Origin: Isoetes taiwanensis
Taxonomy: Eukaryota; Streptophyta; Lycopodiopsida; Isoetales; Isoetaceae
NCBI GenBank assembly: GCA_021234155.1
Contig: JAJEKV010000075.1
Location: 1,054,001 to 1,118,000 of the forward strand
Direction of reading: 5' to 3'
Length of the DNA stretch: 64,000 nucleotides
Shown: positions 10,290 through 22,530 of the stretch, piece by piece
Position numbering within the stretch: position 1 is the stretch's first letter
Layout of the letters: each line of letters begins with the position of its first letter
Notes under the pieces: model-generated
Told to the model about the DNA's origin: nothing
Databases searched by the model: none
The model's input: only the letters and a program-made list of their open reading frames with translations
Position numbers and translations under genes: made by a program

Positions 10290-10650
10290 GTTAACAAATG
10301 AATGCAACTTGGCGAAAAAGTCCGTAGGTCAAATTGGAAAGATGTTTTGTCCACTCCGGCGGTTGCAACCACAAAATCATTGAAAGGATTTAAGGCCAAG
10401 CAATTAATCTGCAGTCAATGACCAAAGAAATGAGATTAACAAGCCAGAAAACATGCCTGGATAATTAAAGGATACCGGTAACATGACATCATACCTCGAT
10501 ATGTGTGCAATGACATGCAAAAGCTTTTCACAATCTTGCATGTCCTCAAGTTTCGGATGACTAGATTGCCATCATTTCCAACTGATCCAAAAGGCCAAAT
10601 GAGCCATCATCTCCAACCGATCCAAAAGGCCAAATGATTCTCCCGCCCTT
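10290..10650 (-). pseudogene. MSI1/RbAp48-like WD40 gene fragment
   Basis: On the minus strand one exon-like piece reads FGSVGNDGNLVIRNLRT and ends in GAG|GTAT at 10495. The next begins after CTGCAG at 10408 and reads INCLALNPFNDFVVATAGVDKT and then FDLRTF. These are consecutive WD40 blades of the MSI1/p48 histone-binding family (typical pattern: FGSVGDD..L.IWDLRT, then E.NCLAFNPF.E.V.ATGS.DKT..LFDLR). The 86-bp intron is kept, so this came from genomic DNA, not a retrocopy. A frameshift separates the first blade from the exon end, and a 34-bp tandem duplication (10570-10640) disrupts the first blade. Only two blades are present: a fragment. Confidence 0.65.
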
Positions 10651-11362
10651 TAAATGTACTAGCTAACTTGCATTTATTTATAATTTTGAGTACGAGAATA
10701 GAATGGGCGGAAAAATCCAATCACAGATTAAGCAGACCAACATAGGTCGTTGAGGAGGGAAGAACAAATGACACGAAGCGGCCAGATTTATGTCGCAAAA
10801 GGGGATATCCACAAAATTAGTAACAGGATAACTAGTAGAAAGGAGCCCAACATGGAACACCGATTGTTACCCCCAGCCTATACATTATCTATATTCCACC
10901 AAACCAACAAAACCTTAATCAGAATGCCCGAGAGCTGCATAAGAGCCCCATAAGATGCATATCCTTTGATAGTAGTACCATAAGAAACGATGCAGTGATA
11001 AGAACTGACTTCTCTGGAGAAGACAGAAATTCCCAGGAACCCCAAACCAGCCTATCCACAGGAGCAAGAAGAATGATCGATTCCAAGCCTGGGCAACACG
11101 ATGGATCCATAGCCACGATGCTCCACAGTCACACATCATGCATAATAAAGAAATTTAGGCATCTAGAGCTTCGTCTTTTCAATAAACAGGGGGTACACTT
11201 AGATCAAACTGAGCAGAGCTTAGCCATCGCCCGGAATACAGTGCATCCTTCTAACTGTGCTCTCTAGTCTGCGATATTAACTGGAAAAGGAAAAGAGAAG
11301 TGTTAGATTATGCAAAGAATCCAAGAGTGAGCTCCAAATCTACCTCCGCTGCTTCCTCCATC
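10651..11362. other. No recognised gene
   Basis: Overlapping short frames on both strands near 10915-11270, none with a recognised domain. Could be intron or flank of the WD40 gene fragment. Confidence 0.3.
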
Positions 11363-11366
11363 GTAA

Positions 11367-11500
11367 TGGGGCTGGATGACCGAGCATTTACAGGCAGCCG
11401 CCAGTTTTTAGCAGTCATCAGCATATGCTAGGTATATGCCAGCATATACTTGAATATGCCCACATACCCACATAAACGAGGGTTTGCCCCCCTAGGGGCA
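11367..11500. repeat. 134-bp dispersed repeat, copy 2
   Basis: Direct copy of 8793-8926 with a handful of substitutions; right end again TGCCCCCCTAGGGGCA. The TG...CA ends and equal lengths resemble short LTRs 2.44 kb apart, but I find no primer site, polypurine tract or target duplication that would prove it. Confidence 0.8.
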
Positions 11501-11559
11501 CCCAAAAATGTCGATACTATAGATATTTCTTAAGGCCAAAATATTTTTTTTTTTAAGTT

Positions 11560-12290
11560 TTGACATAAGGCCTTCAGCTGCATTCCTTATAATGTAGTAT
11601 ATAGATGTCTAAAAAGTAGTAGCAGTGACACTCAATAATTGTTGCTGGAAGGTTATGGCATCCTATCATTCATTAATGCGACACTTTCCTTTTCATTCTA
11701 AGCTCAATATAATGTATTTGCAATTGGAAGTTGTAGACAATGATGGAGGAGTCTTATTACTTGGGCCAGAAACCATATCTAGGACAACAATTTCAAAAAT
11801 ACCAACAAGTAATAATGCATTTAGAATCTTCATTTTAAAACTAAAAAACGTCGTGATAGGTAATCGTGATATGAGTTTTGCATATAAATATGTTTGTTGA
11901 CACATGATCAAGAGAAACAATTTTCCATGAAGACTCATTCAAGTTCCATCATGTATGTTTATGAAAGACTTGCTATCGCTTTGTTGTTTGAAAAAAAAAA
12001 GGTGATCCATATTCCAAAATATGACGAAGACACGGGCTATATCTCTGGTACTTTGGAACTATAGTGCCTAATCCAACAGATAACATTGTCACCTACTTAT
12101 ACAACAAGTATGTTTGTCATAGCCAACTTTAGATGTTGTCAGCTTTAAGCACATAGTTGTAACTTGATGATGGAGAATGCCGGGTCAAAAGGATTGGCCG
12201 AAAAGGCAATGCCTTCAACAATGAAGAGAATTGTGTCTTTATATGGTTAGTTTCTGTATAGCTTTTGAAGATTAGTTTTAAGTTAAAATT
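11560..12290 (+). repeat. Diverged repeat, partner of 17560-18290
   Basis: Recurring words in the same order link this stretch to 17560-18290: CAGTGACACT, GTGATAGGTA.C.TGATAT, TTGTTGACA.ATGAT, CCATCATGTATG.TTAT, AAAGACTTGCT and AGAGAATTGTGTCTTTATAT. I judge the similarity at very roughly three quarters by eye. No coding content. Confidence 0.6.
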
Positions 12291-13116
12291 AATTAAAAGA
12301 TTTATTTTATGTTTTAATGACCATTTTCTAGATAGTTGACTATTGATGTAATAAATATTTAATTAATTTTCAACAATTGTATTATTTACTTTATCAATAT
12401 TAAACTATCTAATATGATTAAATTATAAACTTTATTATTTAAATTATTTCAACTTTAAAGGTCCTCTAAATATTTTGGAGAGATAACATTTTAATACTAA
12501 ATAGTTTTTTATGATATATGTATATTTAAAAACTCTTAAAACATAATAAATAGTAGTATATAACTGATCATATACAAAGCTTAATAGTTAAAAAGATTGG
12601 AGTTCTATTATTTTGTAACAACATTATAATAATAATATTTTAACTATTTTTTTAACTTTGACACGCATCAAGATACATATTAATCTAGATTATATATAAG
12701 TTTAATAGTTATCTTCTTTTTTAAAATGAGAGAGCTTTGAAATTTGTGCCGGGAACGCTGTTGTGCAGACGCATGCGGCGTTCCCTTGGAGTTTGCGGCT
12801 CCTCTTGCAGGATGCAAGTTGCCGGCTTTGAATGCGGATTTGAAATGAAATCAAGCACACACCTCGATCACCTCCACGAAATCTTTCCAGGGTTCCTAGG
12901 GTTCCTACGATTCTTCCCTCCATCAGCTACCAATTTTTCCTGTGCGCCTCACTCCTCCTCACAGCTATGAATTTTTCCCTTGATCTGAGTAGTGTCGATG
13001 ATTGACAAGGGTGAGATATTATTTTTGAAAGCTTGGAATACTTACAGTGATGCATGATATATTCTTAGAACTCTTTTCTTTTGCAGGATTGCAGCTTCAA
13101 GATTCGCTTCTAAGGA

Positions 13117-13402
13117 ATGTTTGAATCTGTAAAACGAGCTCCAAGGTCCAGGTTTATGGTCTTGCTTTGTAAATTCATTGCAAAGGAACAGGGAGATCCG
13201 GAAACTTACTGTGCAGTCCATTATCCTATCATAGTGTGTTCCTCCTACTGTATGTTCCTCCTATTATCATTTCAAACGGTTAGTCATTACCTCTTTTTCA
13301 AATTCGATGCAGGAACAGGAAGAAGAGGCATCTTAGCGAGCATCCCATCTTCCCAGCCCATCTTAGGCTGTCATTTGTGTCCTTTGAGTAAGGACGATTT
13401 CT
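13117..13402 (+). other. Exon-like segments of an unrecognised gene
   Basis: An open segment starts at ATG 13117 (MFESVKRAPRSRF...GDPETYCAVHYPII) and runs to about 13233. After TCGATGCAG a second exon-like block runs from 13313 to a donor at 13389 (GTAAGG) or 13403 (GTAAGT). A leader-like region rich in CCTAGGGTTCC lies at 12890-12960. I could not find a splice choice that keeps one frame across both blocks, so this may be a decayed captured gene. Function unknown. Confidence 0.35.
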
Positions 13403-14062
13403 GTAAGTATGATTTCGTAGGTCTACAAAATGTGATTTTGTCATTTATTGGCATTTCTGCAAGACGTGATCATTCTAGAACCATCAAAGTTTGATTCTTA
13501 GAAAACAAAATATTCTGTTAAGATTTCAGAAATCGTACTTTTCTCAGTTGTATTTGCTACCCTTGAGATACTTCTTTGGTTGCAGTTCCCTGAGGCATGA
13601 AGCTCAGAGTTTCCTTTGGAAGCAAGAATGAATCTTAGGTTATAATTTCCCTCACTGTTCTCTGAAACAGCTGCTTGGACATAGTTATCCTGACAGATCA
13701 CAATTTCTACAAATGTCTTCTATACAGAAAAAGAAAGTTGATTTCTCCTGCTAAGGTGCTAAAAACAAGACTTTTAAGGAAGATTATGCTTCATCCTATA
13801 GTTCCTAGGGAGACATAATAACTGGTAGAAGAATCTGAACTGAAGCACGAAACTTTGTAGTCTTCTTACATCTAAGAACAAAATTGAGCACCATCCTATT
13901 TCTCTGCCACATAAGACCAAGTTGCAAAAAAATTTGTTTCCCTAGAAATGTTATTTCTACATTTGCCTTTAGTTTATAGTTAGTTTATAGTTCTGAATTG
14001 TGATATCTTTATTGCACTAATTTGTTTTATGTGTGATTCTCAATTTATTTGCATTTCTGCAG

Positions 14063-14817
14063 GACTTGTGACCATTCTAGAATCATCAAGGTTCGTCAAG
14101 TTGAACCATCTTCAATCAACAGAAGGTAAGCAAGAATTCAAACGTTATGTCCAGACTTTGATTCTTAGAAAACAAGAGTTAAGTCTGATTCTGTAAGTCG
14201 GCAATCACGTATTTGTGTCCAGATTTGTCTATGAAACATATACTGCATTGTTCAAGTTTGCTATAGTACATAATTTCTAAACACGTTATTTCTCTATTTC
14301 TCTTTAGTTGACGGTTCTAATTTGCAGGTATCTTTATTGCATTAATTTATTTTATGTATGATTCTTATTTATTTGCATTTTTGCAGGAATTGTGACCACT
14401 CTATAACCATCAAGGTTCCTCAAGTTGAATCATCTCCAAGCAGCAGAAGGTATCTTTGTGGGCTTGATAATAATATTTTGGATGCATAATTCCTAGAAAT
14501 TGCTTTGTAATATCTTAAAATAAGTGCATAACAGCGTTCCGGGCGTTGTCTGCAACAAAAGAAGAGGATCTTTCAGTCGGGGTTTGGTGGTTCTGCTTTG
14601 CTTTGTCTAATCTACTTTTGATTGAACATGCTGAATCTAGGATTAACCTGCATCATTGGAAAACGAATCCAAAGCTTTGATTATGAATTAAAATTAGAGA
14701 TTCTCTAATCTATAAAAATGGATCAAAAGGGCACCCTTTATGTTGGCACTTATCTTTTTACATTCTAATACTTTTTGTTTGCAGTTCTCAAGCTCATGCT
14801 GGAATAATTGAAGAAAG
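14063..14817 (+). other. Duplicated 63-bp exon and following exon
   Basis: Exon C (14063-14125) and exon D (14387-14449) are both 63 bp. Each is preceded by ATTTGCATTTyTGCAG and followed by GTAAGC or GTATCT. They translate alike (TCDHSRIIKVRQVEPSS versus NCDHSITIKVPQVESSP) in the same phase. Exon E (14785-14817) follows in phase (SSQAHAGIIEE). A third, more decayed copy with the same acceptor lies at 13451-13500 and ends in a stop. Preserved length, phase and amino-acid similarity argue for a real coding exon that was duplicated with its introns. Protein not recognised. Confidence 0.5.
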
Positions 14818-15636
14818 GTTGAGATCTCCTATATACTGCTCTTCCTATTTGTTCATCTTATTTAATCTATCTGTGGCCCTACTATAAGGTAAAGAAAATC
14901 TGGATTTTACATGCCTTAATATGATCAGCTATTGCAACATCACACATGTTTATATTACAACGTATGAAGGGCAAATCTGGAGTTCTATCATATTGCATTA
15001 TCAATATAAAGAAACATTCAGGTATTGCAGCATTTTATGCTATTAGAAGAGCATTTTCTATCACTATATATGGATAATGAGGTTATGGTATTATGAATGT
15101 TCTTTCTGAGCATGGACTCAACAGGGAACTGTCGCATGGTATTTTAGGGATTCTCAACAGTCAAACAACAAATAAAAGATGGAAAGTGATATAAGTGTTT
15201 CGGTGCTGCTTGAACACTTTTGGTTCTTTATCTGCTTGCATCCAAGTTAACCTCCAAAAATTTAATGAAGCCTGCTTTCTTATATCAAATGAAGCCTTTT
15301 GCCCAGCGATGAAGTTGCTATTACCAACTACAGAGGGATTTCAAGTATGCATGTCGAATTAATATGAGTTTTCTAGAAGCTTCCTTATGATGCCTTAGGC
15401 GAGGAGGTATTTTTGCAGTCCCATATACAGACTATTCCAAAAATTTGTTACTCTTTTATTTCGAAGTTGCAATGCCAAGTTATGAAACTGTGGTTACTTT
15501 ACAAAAATTTTGAGCATTGTGATGTAGCATGTTCTAGAATATTGTCTTATTTGGGTAAAATGTTAATTCAGGCCATCTTGGTATTCCGAGGTGCACAATT
15601 AAAGAGTCACCGGCAATACTGCAACATGTACAAGCC

Positions 15637-15812
15637 TTGACCCCATCTTCATTGTGATTGAAAGCAGTTTTTTTGTGAAGCACAATAATGATAAAGTGCG
15701 TGCCTATCTTCTTGCTGCCTATTAGATAAGAGTGTATTTCTCCACCCCTATCTTCATTGCGAATGAAAGCAGTTTTTTTGTGAAGCACAATAATGATAAA
15801 GTAGGTGCAAGG
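15637..15812. repeat. Direct repeat, about 65 bp, period about 101 bp
   Basis: The block CCCC(T)ATCTTCATTG...GAAAGCAGTTTTTTTGTGAAGCAC occurs at about 15641 and again at about 15747 with few changes. Confidence 0.7.
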
Positions 15813-16020
15813 AACGATGTTGATAACAAATTCCTTTTTTATATCCGTCCTTACAACATTGGCTAATGCAAAATTTATTGTCAAACTTTGGTATAACCTC
15901 TATTGAAAGTGTATATATTACAACATAAATGAAATGGTACGTGAGTATGAAACTTAATGAGTGGAATGCCATTTGAAATGCAATTTGACACATTGAAACA
16001 CCGCTACCTATCATTGAAGC

Positions 16021-16140
16021 AACATACTAACACACATACATTCACGTTGAATGTGAATTATGCCACCATTTTAGTTAACATACTAACACACATACATTCA
16101 TGCTGAATGTGAATTATGCCACTGTTTTGGTTAACACACA
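16021..16140. repeat. Tandem duplication, 56-bp unit
   Basis: AACATACTAACACACATACA begins two adjacent, nearly identical units (about 16021 and 16077), just upstream of the candidate Helitron 3' end. Confidence 0.75.
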
Positions 16141-16392
16141 AATAAAAATGGTCGACTCCATGAAACAATTATAAAAGTTTTTGGTCGAGCTTTTGTAGAA
16201 CTTAATAATTTCTTTAGTGAGTAACATTTAGAGCGTATACCAAGTCTGTGTACCTACATATGTTTGGGGTTGCCACATGTAGACGAGCTCCAACCTCTAA
16301 ACCTTAAACTCCACACTTGGTATTTCAGTACATCTATGGATATGATAAGATTTATACCCCTTTAATCCACCCATTCCACACGTCATGACTAA

Positions 16393-16422
16393 TGCCCGAC
16401 ATTGCCGGGCACACGTTCCTAG
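16393..16422 (+). other. Helitron 3' terminal hairpin and CTAG end
   Basis: TGCCCGAC, loop ATT, GCCGGGCA form an 8-bp stem with one A.C mismatch. The sequence then runs CACGTTCCTAG with the final G at 16422, followed by host T. It matches the end at 4348-4377 base for base over most of its length, so both belong to one Helitron family. Confidence 0.8.
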
Positions 16423-16429
16423 TTATTTA

Positions 16430-17470
16430 GTAATTGTTTTACTTTGTCAAACCATGTTCATGAGTATCTTAAATTTTATTTCTAAATTATTATTTTAAAC
16501 TGATTATATATAATTCAATACATGATTTGTTATGGTGTATACCACAATTCGTAAATTGTCAAATCATCATAACAATATTAATTCAATTGCTTATCAAACT
16601 ATTATCATTTATTTATATAAATTTTTTTTTGCCAACTTTTAAATTTATTAAATAACTAGAAATGCAAAAAATTTATATTTTAAAATGTTCTATATGAAAA
16701 ATTCAATTCATTAGTATAGAAATCAAATTTACGCTCCGATAACCATCATACTTTTAATTTAAAACTATACTTATAAAACTTTTAAAATTAAGAAGAGTTA
16801 AGAAAATACATATAATCTCTGTAAAATTGATTAACTAAATTTAAATAGGTTTAAATTCTATTAAATATCTTATCTTGTTGTCAACAGATGTAGGTGAAGA
16901 AAGATCACTATACTTCATGCAATACACATGCTGTATGTAGCTAGATTTTAAATAACTAGAAATGCAAAATTTATATCTTAAAATATTGTATATGAAAAAT
17001 TTAATTCTAAATAGATTGAAGTGAAAATTAGTGTAGGATTTAAAATTACACTTTGATAATCATATAATCAAATTAAGAGGAGTTAAAAAAAATATATATA
17101 TAATCTCTATATCAACAATTATTCTAGATCAATGGCCTTCCAATCCTTGGATTGGCTATGTCTAGATAATTTTAGAAGCATAAATTTATCACTAGCATTA
17201 GCATTATCTTCTTTTATTCTTGGTAGCCTTTTAATATTTGGTTATTGTATTTGGTGATGGGGCCTAGTCCCCAGGTTTTACATGGGCTGTTGCCCTTGCA
17301 TGTGCCGTCCCATAACCCGTTGGGTTCCCGTGGACGTAAAAATTCTTATCTTATCTTATCTTATCTATAAAGTCGATTTATTATATTTGAATAAGTCTAA
17401 ATTTTGTTAAATATCTCATCTTATTGTCAATAGATGGAGATGAAGGAAAATTAGTATGTTTTATGCAATA
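16430..17470. repeat. AT-rich region with internal duplication
   Basis: The block AAATAACTAGAAATGCAAAA...TATGAAAAATT at 16652 recurs at 16949. The following block (TCTATTAAATATCTTATCTTGTTGTCAACAGATG...ATGCAATACACATGCT) at 16857 recurs at about 17396. A LINE tail (17113-17365) interrupts the second copy. Non-coding. Confidence 0.6.
17113..17365 (+). mobile_element. ORF1-ending LINE family, 3' end, copy 1
   Basis: Same sequence as 61813-62065 in the opposite orientation. It begins with the last codons of the ORF1-like protein seen there (IILDQWPSNPW, stop at TAG near 17157), then about 180 bp of 3' UTR (GGGCCTAGTCCCCAGG...GTTGGGTTCCCGTGGACG) and a (TTATC)n tail at 17345-17365. TCTATA stands on both sides and may be the target duplication; the neighbouring uninterrupted duplicate at 16815 gives the empty-site sequence. 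A 5'-truncated insertion. Confidence 0.65.
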
Positions 17471-18206
17471 CACATGCTAATTGCGAGCTCTTTGGCTTGA
17501 AGATATGGTGCTCAGATAGTTATAAAAGGTGTCGATTCTACATGTATTTCTTGGGGTCAGAACAATTTTTCTTAGGTTTTCGTATGAGGGTTTCAGCTGC
17601 ATTTCTTTTAACATATGATGACAACCCATATAATCTAGTATTTTGGTATTCAAGAAATAGTACAGTGACACTAAACCATTGTTTGACATGGTTTGGATCA
17701 GGAGCTATTGAAATAGGTAAGACAATGATTTTAAAAATATCAGAAAGTAACAGATTGTGATAGGTAGCCATGATATAGGTTTGCATAGGGATAGACTTGT
17801 TGACATATGATTGACAAGAACAATTTTCAATGTAAACGTGTTCAACTCCATCATGTATGCTTATTAAAGACTTGCTCTTTCTTCGCTGGTTGAAAAAAAC
17901 ACAGGTGACAAGAAGTCGTTTTGCTTCCTTGTTCTAGAGTATAATGAAGATGTCCATGATGTTTTTTCTAGATTCAAATTCGATTTTGAATATGGATTTA
18001 GTGAAGGGACAGTTTGGAAATTACAATATATTTCACTTGTCTAATGGTTATTAGCATTCAAACATTCGACATGTGAAAAATAATGGTATATGTGCTCCTG
18101 ATGGGTTTTGCATTATTTTTGAATGCTTTGACAATGTGATGGGTTTTTTGAAGTACAAGAGACTGTATCTCTTATGTCAACTATAACTGTATACTTGGGG
18201 ACAAGC

Positions 18207-18520
<314 letters not shown>

Positions 18521-20522
18521 AAGTGAAGTGTATTATTTCGCCCCAGAGACCATCGTGTCTATTAGACGCTAAGAAAACACAATTCATAGTCAAAAACAAA
18601 TTCATGTGACAAGCCCTCATCATCATCATCTCTCTATCCTCTCCTTCCTCCATCACATCCTTGTTAGCTTTTAGTATCGCCTCTGCGCATTTGCAACATA
18701 TCTAGCAAAAAACTAGCAACTCTTGTTGCTTTGTAGCTCAAAGAACATTAGGAGATTAGGTACATCTACATCAAACTGTCCCGAGCTTGATAAGTCAAGG
18801 CATCTCAAAATTGCGTGTTCCTCATCTTCGACCTCATTTGACCCACGCACCACCGCATACTCTATATTCACGAGCAATCGCGTACCATCTCCCAACCTCC
18901 ACCTCAAGGTGGTGTGCACTCATTCTCATCCTGCATATAGCGTGCCTTTTTTTTATGGAAATATTTTCATTTAGATAGCCCATTTCACGCAACAGAGGAT
19001 TCATAGACTCTCTATAATGCATCATCTTCGTGCCTGGCCTGTGCCATACCCTGTTCATCACTGTTTCGCTCACCCATTCCTTAATCCTGCCTTTATTACT
19101 CCCCTAGATTTTCAATGCTAAGCCCCACTTCTTCACCATACCATCCCATCCCCATACCACCCTTTTTCAAACGACTCCTTTTGTGCCAATCGTGGGTAAG
19201 TGTCTTCATCTTGATTGCCTAACTTGCTCAAATATGTAAGAAATTGGCATAAGGCTTCACATTCCAGAGGAAGCATTCCGCATTCTGCCAGCATTACTTC
19301 ATATGGAGTTTGTACCTTTACGCCTAGCTCTGCATGTAGAAATTTCTTTTGCACTTTCTCTATTTTCTGCCATTGGTCTTGAGGCAACCCTGGCCCCCAC
19401 ACCTCACATCCATATAGAACCACTGCCTGTACTAGTGTTTTGAAAAGCATCCTCTTCAAGCTGAACTTCCATATGTTTGCTTTTGCACATTTCCTCTCGC
19501 ATTGCAAAAAGGCTTTGAGCCCGCCGCTTATCCTTTGCTCCAATCGTCGATTCCACCTAAAGTGTTTGTCCACGATTAAGCCCGGTACTTATAGGACGCC
19601 GAGATCTCAACCACGCCGCCCTTATAAGTGAACTCATAGTTCTTGTCTAGCGTTGTTCCAAATATCACCACTTTGGTCTTGCTCAAGTTTACATGTAAAC
19701 CCTTGGCATCACAAAAAGAAGCCAACACATCTAGGTGCTTTTGCATCCCTTCCTTACTTCGTGCAATCAAAGACAATATCATCAAATAGAGCAAAGAAAT
19801 GAATAACATATCCAGCAAGTGAGGTGCCACCATCGCCTAGACTGGCAACCCATTCTTCCAGTTCATCAATAAATATCCCAAATAAAGTTGGAGATAGTGG
19901 GCAACCCTGCTTAACTCCTATATTACTGTCCACTTTCTCTCTACACTCATTCACATAAGGGAAAGAAAGTTGCACCCATACCTTTTCATATAGCATTTTC
20001 ACCGCATCTCTATATGCATCAGGCACATTTATTCTTTCCAGTCTGACCCACAAATTATCCCTGCACACTGTGTCAAATGCTTTGGTACAATCTATAAATG
20101 CAAAATAAAAGTGGCTTTCTTTTTCCCTTGATTGCGTCTATCATAGCTCTGAAAAGTGACTAAGTGGTCGATGGTAGACTTTCGAGGCCTAAAACCTGCC
20201 TGCCCCTTAGCCCTAACATCATGCTGCTCAGTCCATGTACTGATTTTGGATTCTACTATGGTGGCATAAAGCTTCGCAAAAAGATTGCAAACCATGATCA
20301 TTCTGTAATTATTGGGGTCAGTTTTGTCACCTGCCTTATGAATTGGTATCACCCTGTTCATTTGCCACGTATCAGGAAACCCATCCCTAGTAACAGCATT
20401 TAGTAGATGTACTAGTGCATCCACCATTTGTGGCCCAGCCCATTTAAGTAGCTCCGCCACCAAACCAAGGGAGTCTGGCGCCTTTCTATTTGCCAATTTT
20501 TTGTAGCCCTCCCGCACATCCC

Positions 20523-20524
<2 letters not shown>
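18521..20524 (-). mobile_element. Broken LINE between AG arrays: RT and C-terminal part
   Basis: On the minus strand the frames follow the order of a LINE ORF2 from just before RT to the C terminus. First comes KLANRKAPDSLGLVAELLKWAG with PNNYRMIMVCNLFAKLYA and KGQAGFRPRKSTIDHL. Then IGVKQGCPLSPTLFGIFIDE; an altered catalytic region (HFFALFDDIVF where FADD is expected); SKTKVVIFG; and LVQAVVLYGCEVWGPG. Near 18720-19070 there is a final Cys/His block (EDEEHAILRC). At least four frame breaks. The 5' end abuts the second AG array and no endonuclease is present, so it is 5'-truncated. Confidence 0.8.

Positions 20525-20606
<82 letters not shown>
20525..20606. repeat. (AG)n microsatellite, second array
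   Basis: About 41 AG units between the truncated 5' end of the LINE and segment A copy 2. Confidence 0.95.
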
Positions 20607-21640
<1,034 letters not shown>

Positions 21641-21641
21641 T

Positions 21642-22530
21642 ATGAACCTTTTTGACCGAGAGCACGAGGAGGAAGATGACATGTCGGCAGAAACCATTAA
21701 TAGGAGATTGGTGCAAATGTGCAATCAGATGGAACAACCAGTGCCATGGGCCACGCCGCTCATGCGTGGCCAAGAGTGTGGACTGATGCCACCTCTACCA
21801 CCTCAGGAACCAGATCATGTAGCTCAACTGGAACAAGAAGAAATTTGAGTGAAAAAGAAAGAGAAGAAGCAGAAGATTCCCAAGCGCTTCTAGCTCCAGC
21901 CCAACCGACAGTATGGACAGCGGATCACACAACAGTTCAAGAAGTAGATCAGACACTTCACAGGGCAGGAACAGGAACTATAGGGCAGGGGATTACCAGA
22001 AGAAAGTCGATAGTGCCATGAGCAACGTATGAAAAACCCGAAAATTAGGGCAATTCTCCAGGAAGGACAGGTCAGGAATGGAGGGTAGAGCATGGTTGAA
22101 TGAAATGGAAGAGTTTGGAACTCATTGGGATGAAGGATAAGGACATAGAAAAAGTGGCAACAACAAATTTGATTGACCCAGCACGAATTGGTAGAAAGGG
22201 TATGCCAAGTCGAACAAGAACAATTGCAGATTCAAAACCTTCAGTAAGGCTTTCCGCAAGCATTATGTCCCAAGATCGCACACAAGCAGACAAATACAGT
22301 AGTTCTATAAGCTGGACTAAGGGAACCTATTAGTGGCCTAATATACAGAGGACTTTATGAGGCTAAGACTAAATGTTCCAAGGATCATGGACAGGCAGGA
22401 TATGGACAGTTATATTGAGGGGTTGAACAACAACATTAAGAGATTGATCTGGGCCATCAACCCGAAAACAGTTGGGGAGGCCAAGGACAAAGCACTAAGC
22501 TTGAAGAAATCATCGCCGACCCCGGGGATG
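21642..22530 (+). pseudogene. Decayed Ty3/gypsy-type gag
   Basis: Reading across three frames gives an acidic start (LFDREHEEEDDMSAETINRR), a Ser/Arg-rich stretch, then gag-like text: GMEGRAWLNEMEEFGTHWDE, FSKAFRKHYVPRS and the terminal part RIMDRQDMDSYIEGLNNNI. The pattern of a capsid core followed by a YIEGL-type helix is that of plant gypsy gag. Several stops and frameshifts; no protease or pol follows, because the sequence changes at 22527 to a UFSP2-like gene fragment. Confidence 0.5.

Larger units (their letters stand above)
12711..16422 (+). mobile_element. Candidate non-autonomous Helitron with exon-like cargo
   Basis: The 3' end is clear: hairpin at 16393-16411, then CCTAG with G at 16422 and a host T at 16423, matching the terminus of the minus-strand Helitron at 4348. 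The 5' end is a guess: A|TCTTCTTTTTT at 12710/12711 marks the change from very AT-rich DNA to GC-richer exon-like DNA and fits the A|TC rule. The interior holds intron-containing exon-like units on the plus strand, the usual cargo orientation of plant Helitrons. No Rep or helicase is present. Confidence 0.5.

Noticed and set aside
8793-11500. A short LTR retrotransposon bounded by the 134-bp repeats
   Set aside because: No primer site, polypurine tract or target duplication found; kept only as a repeat pair and a question.
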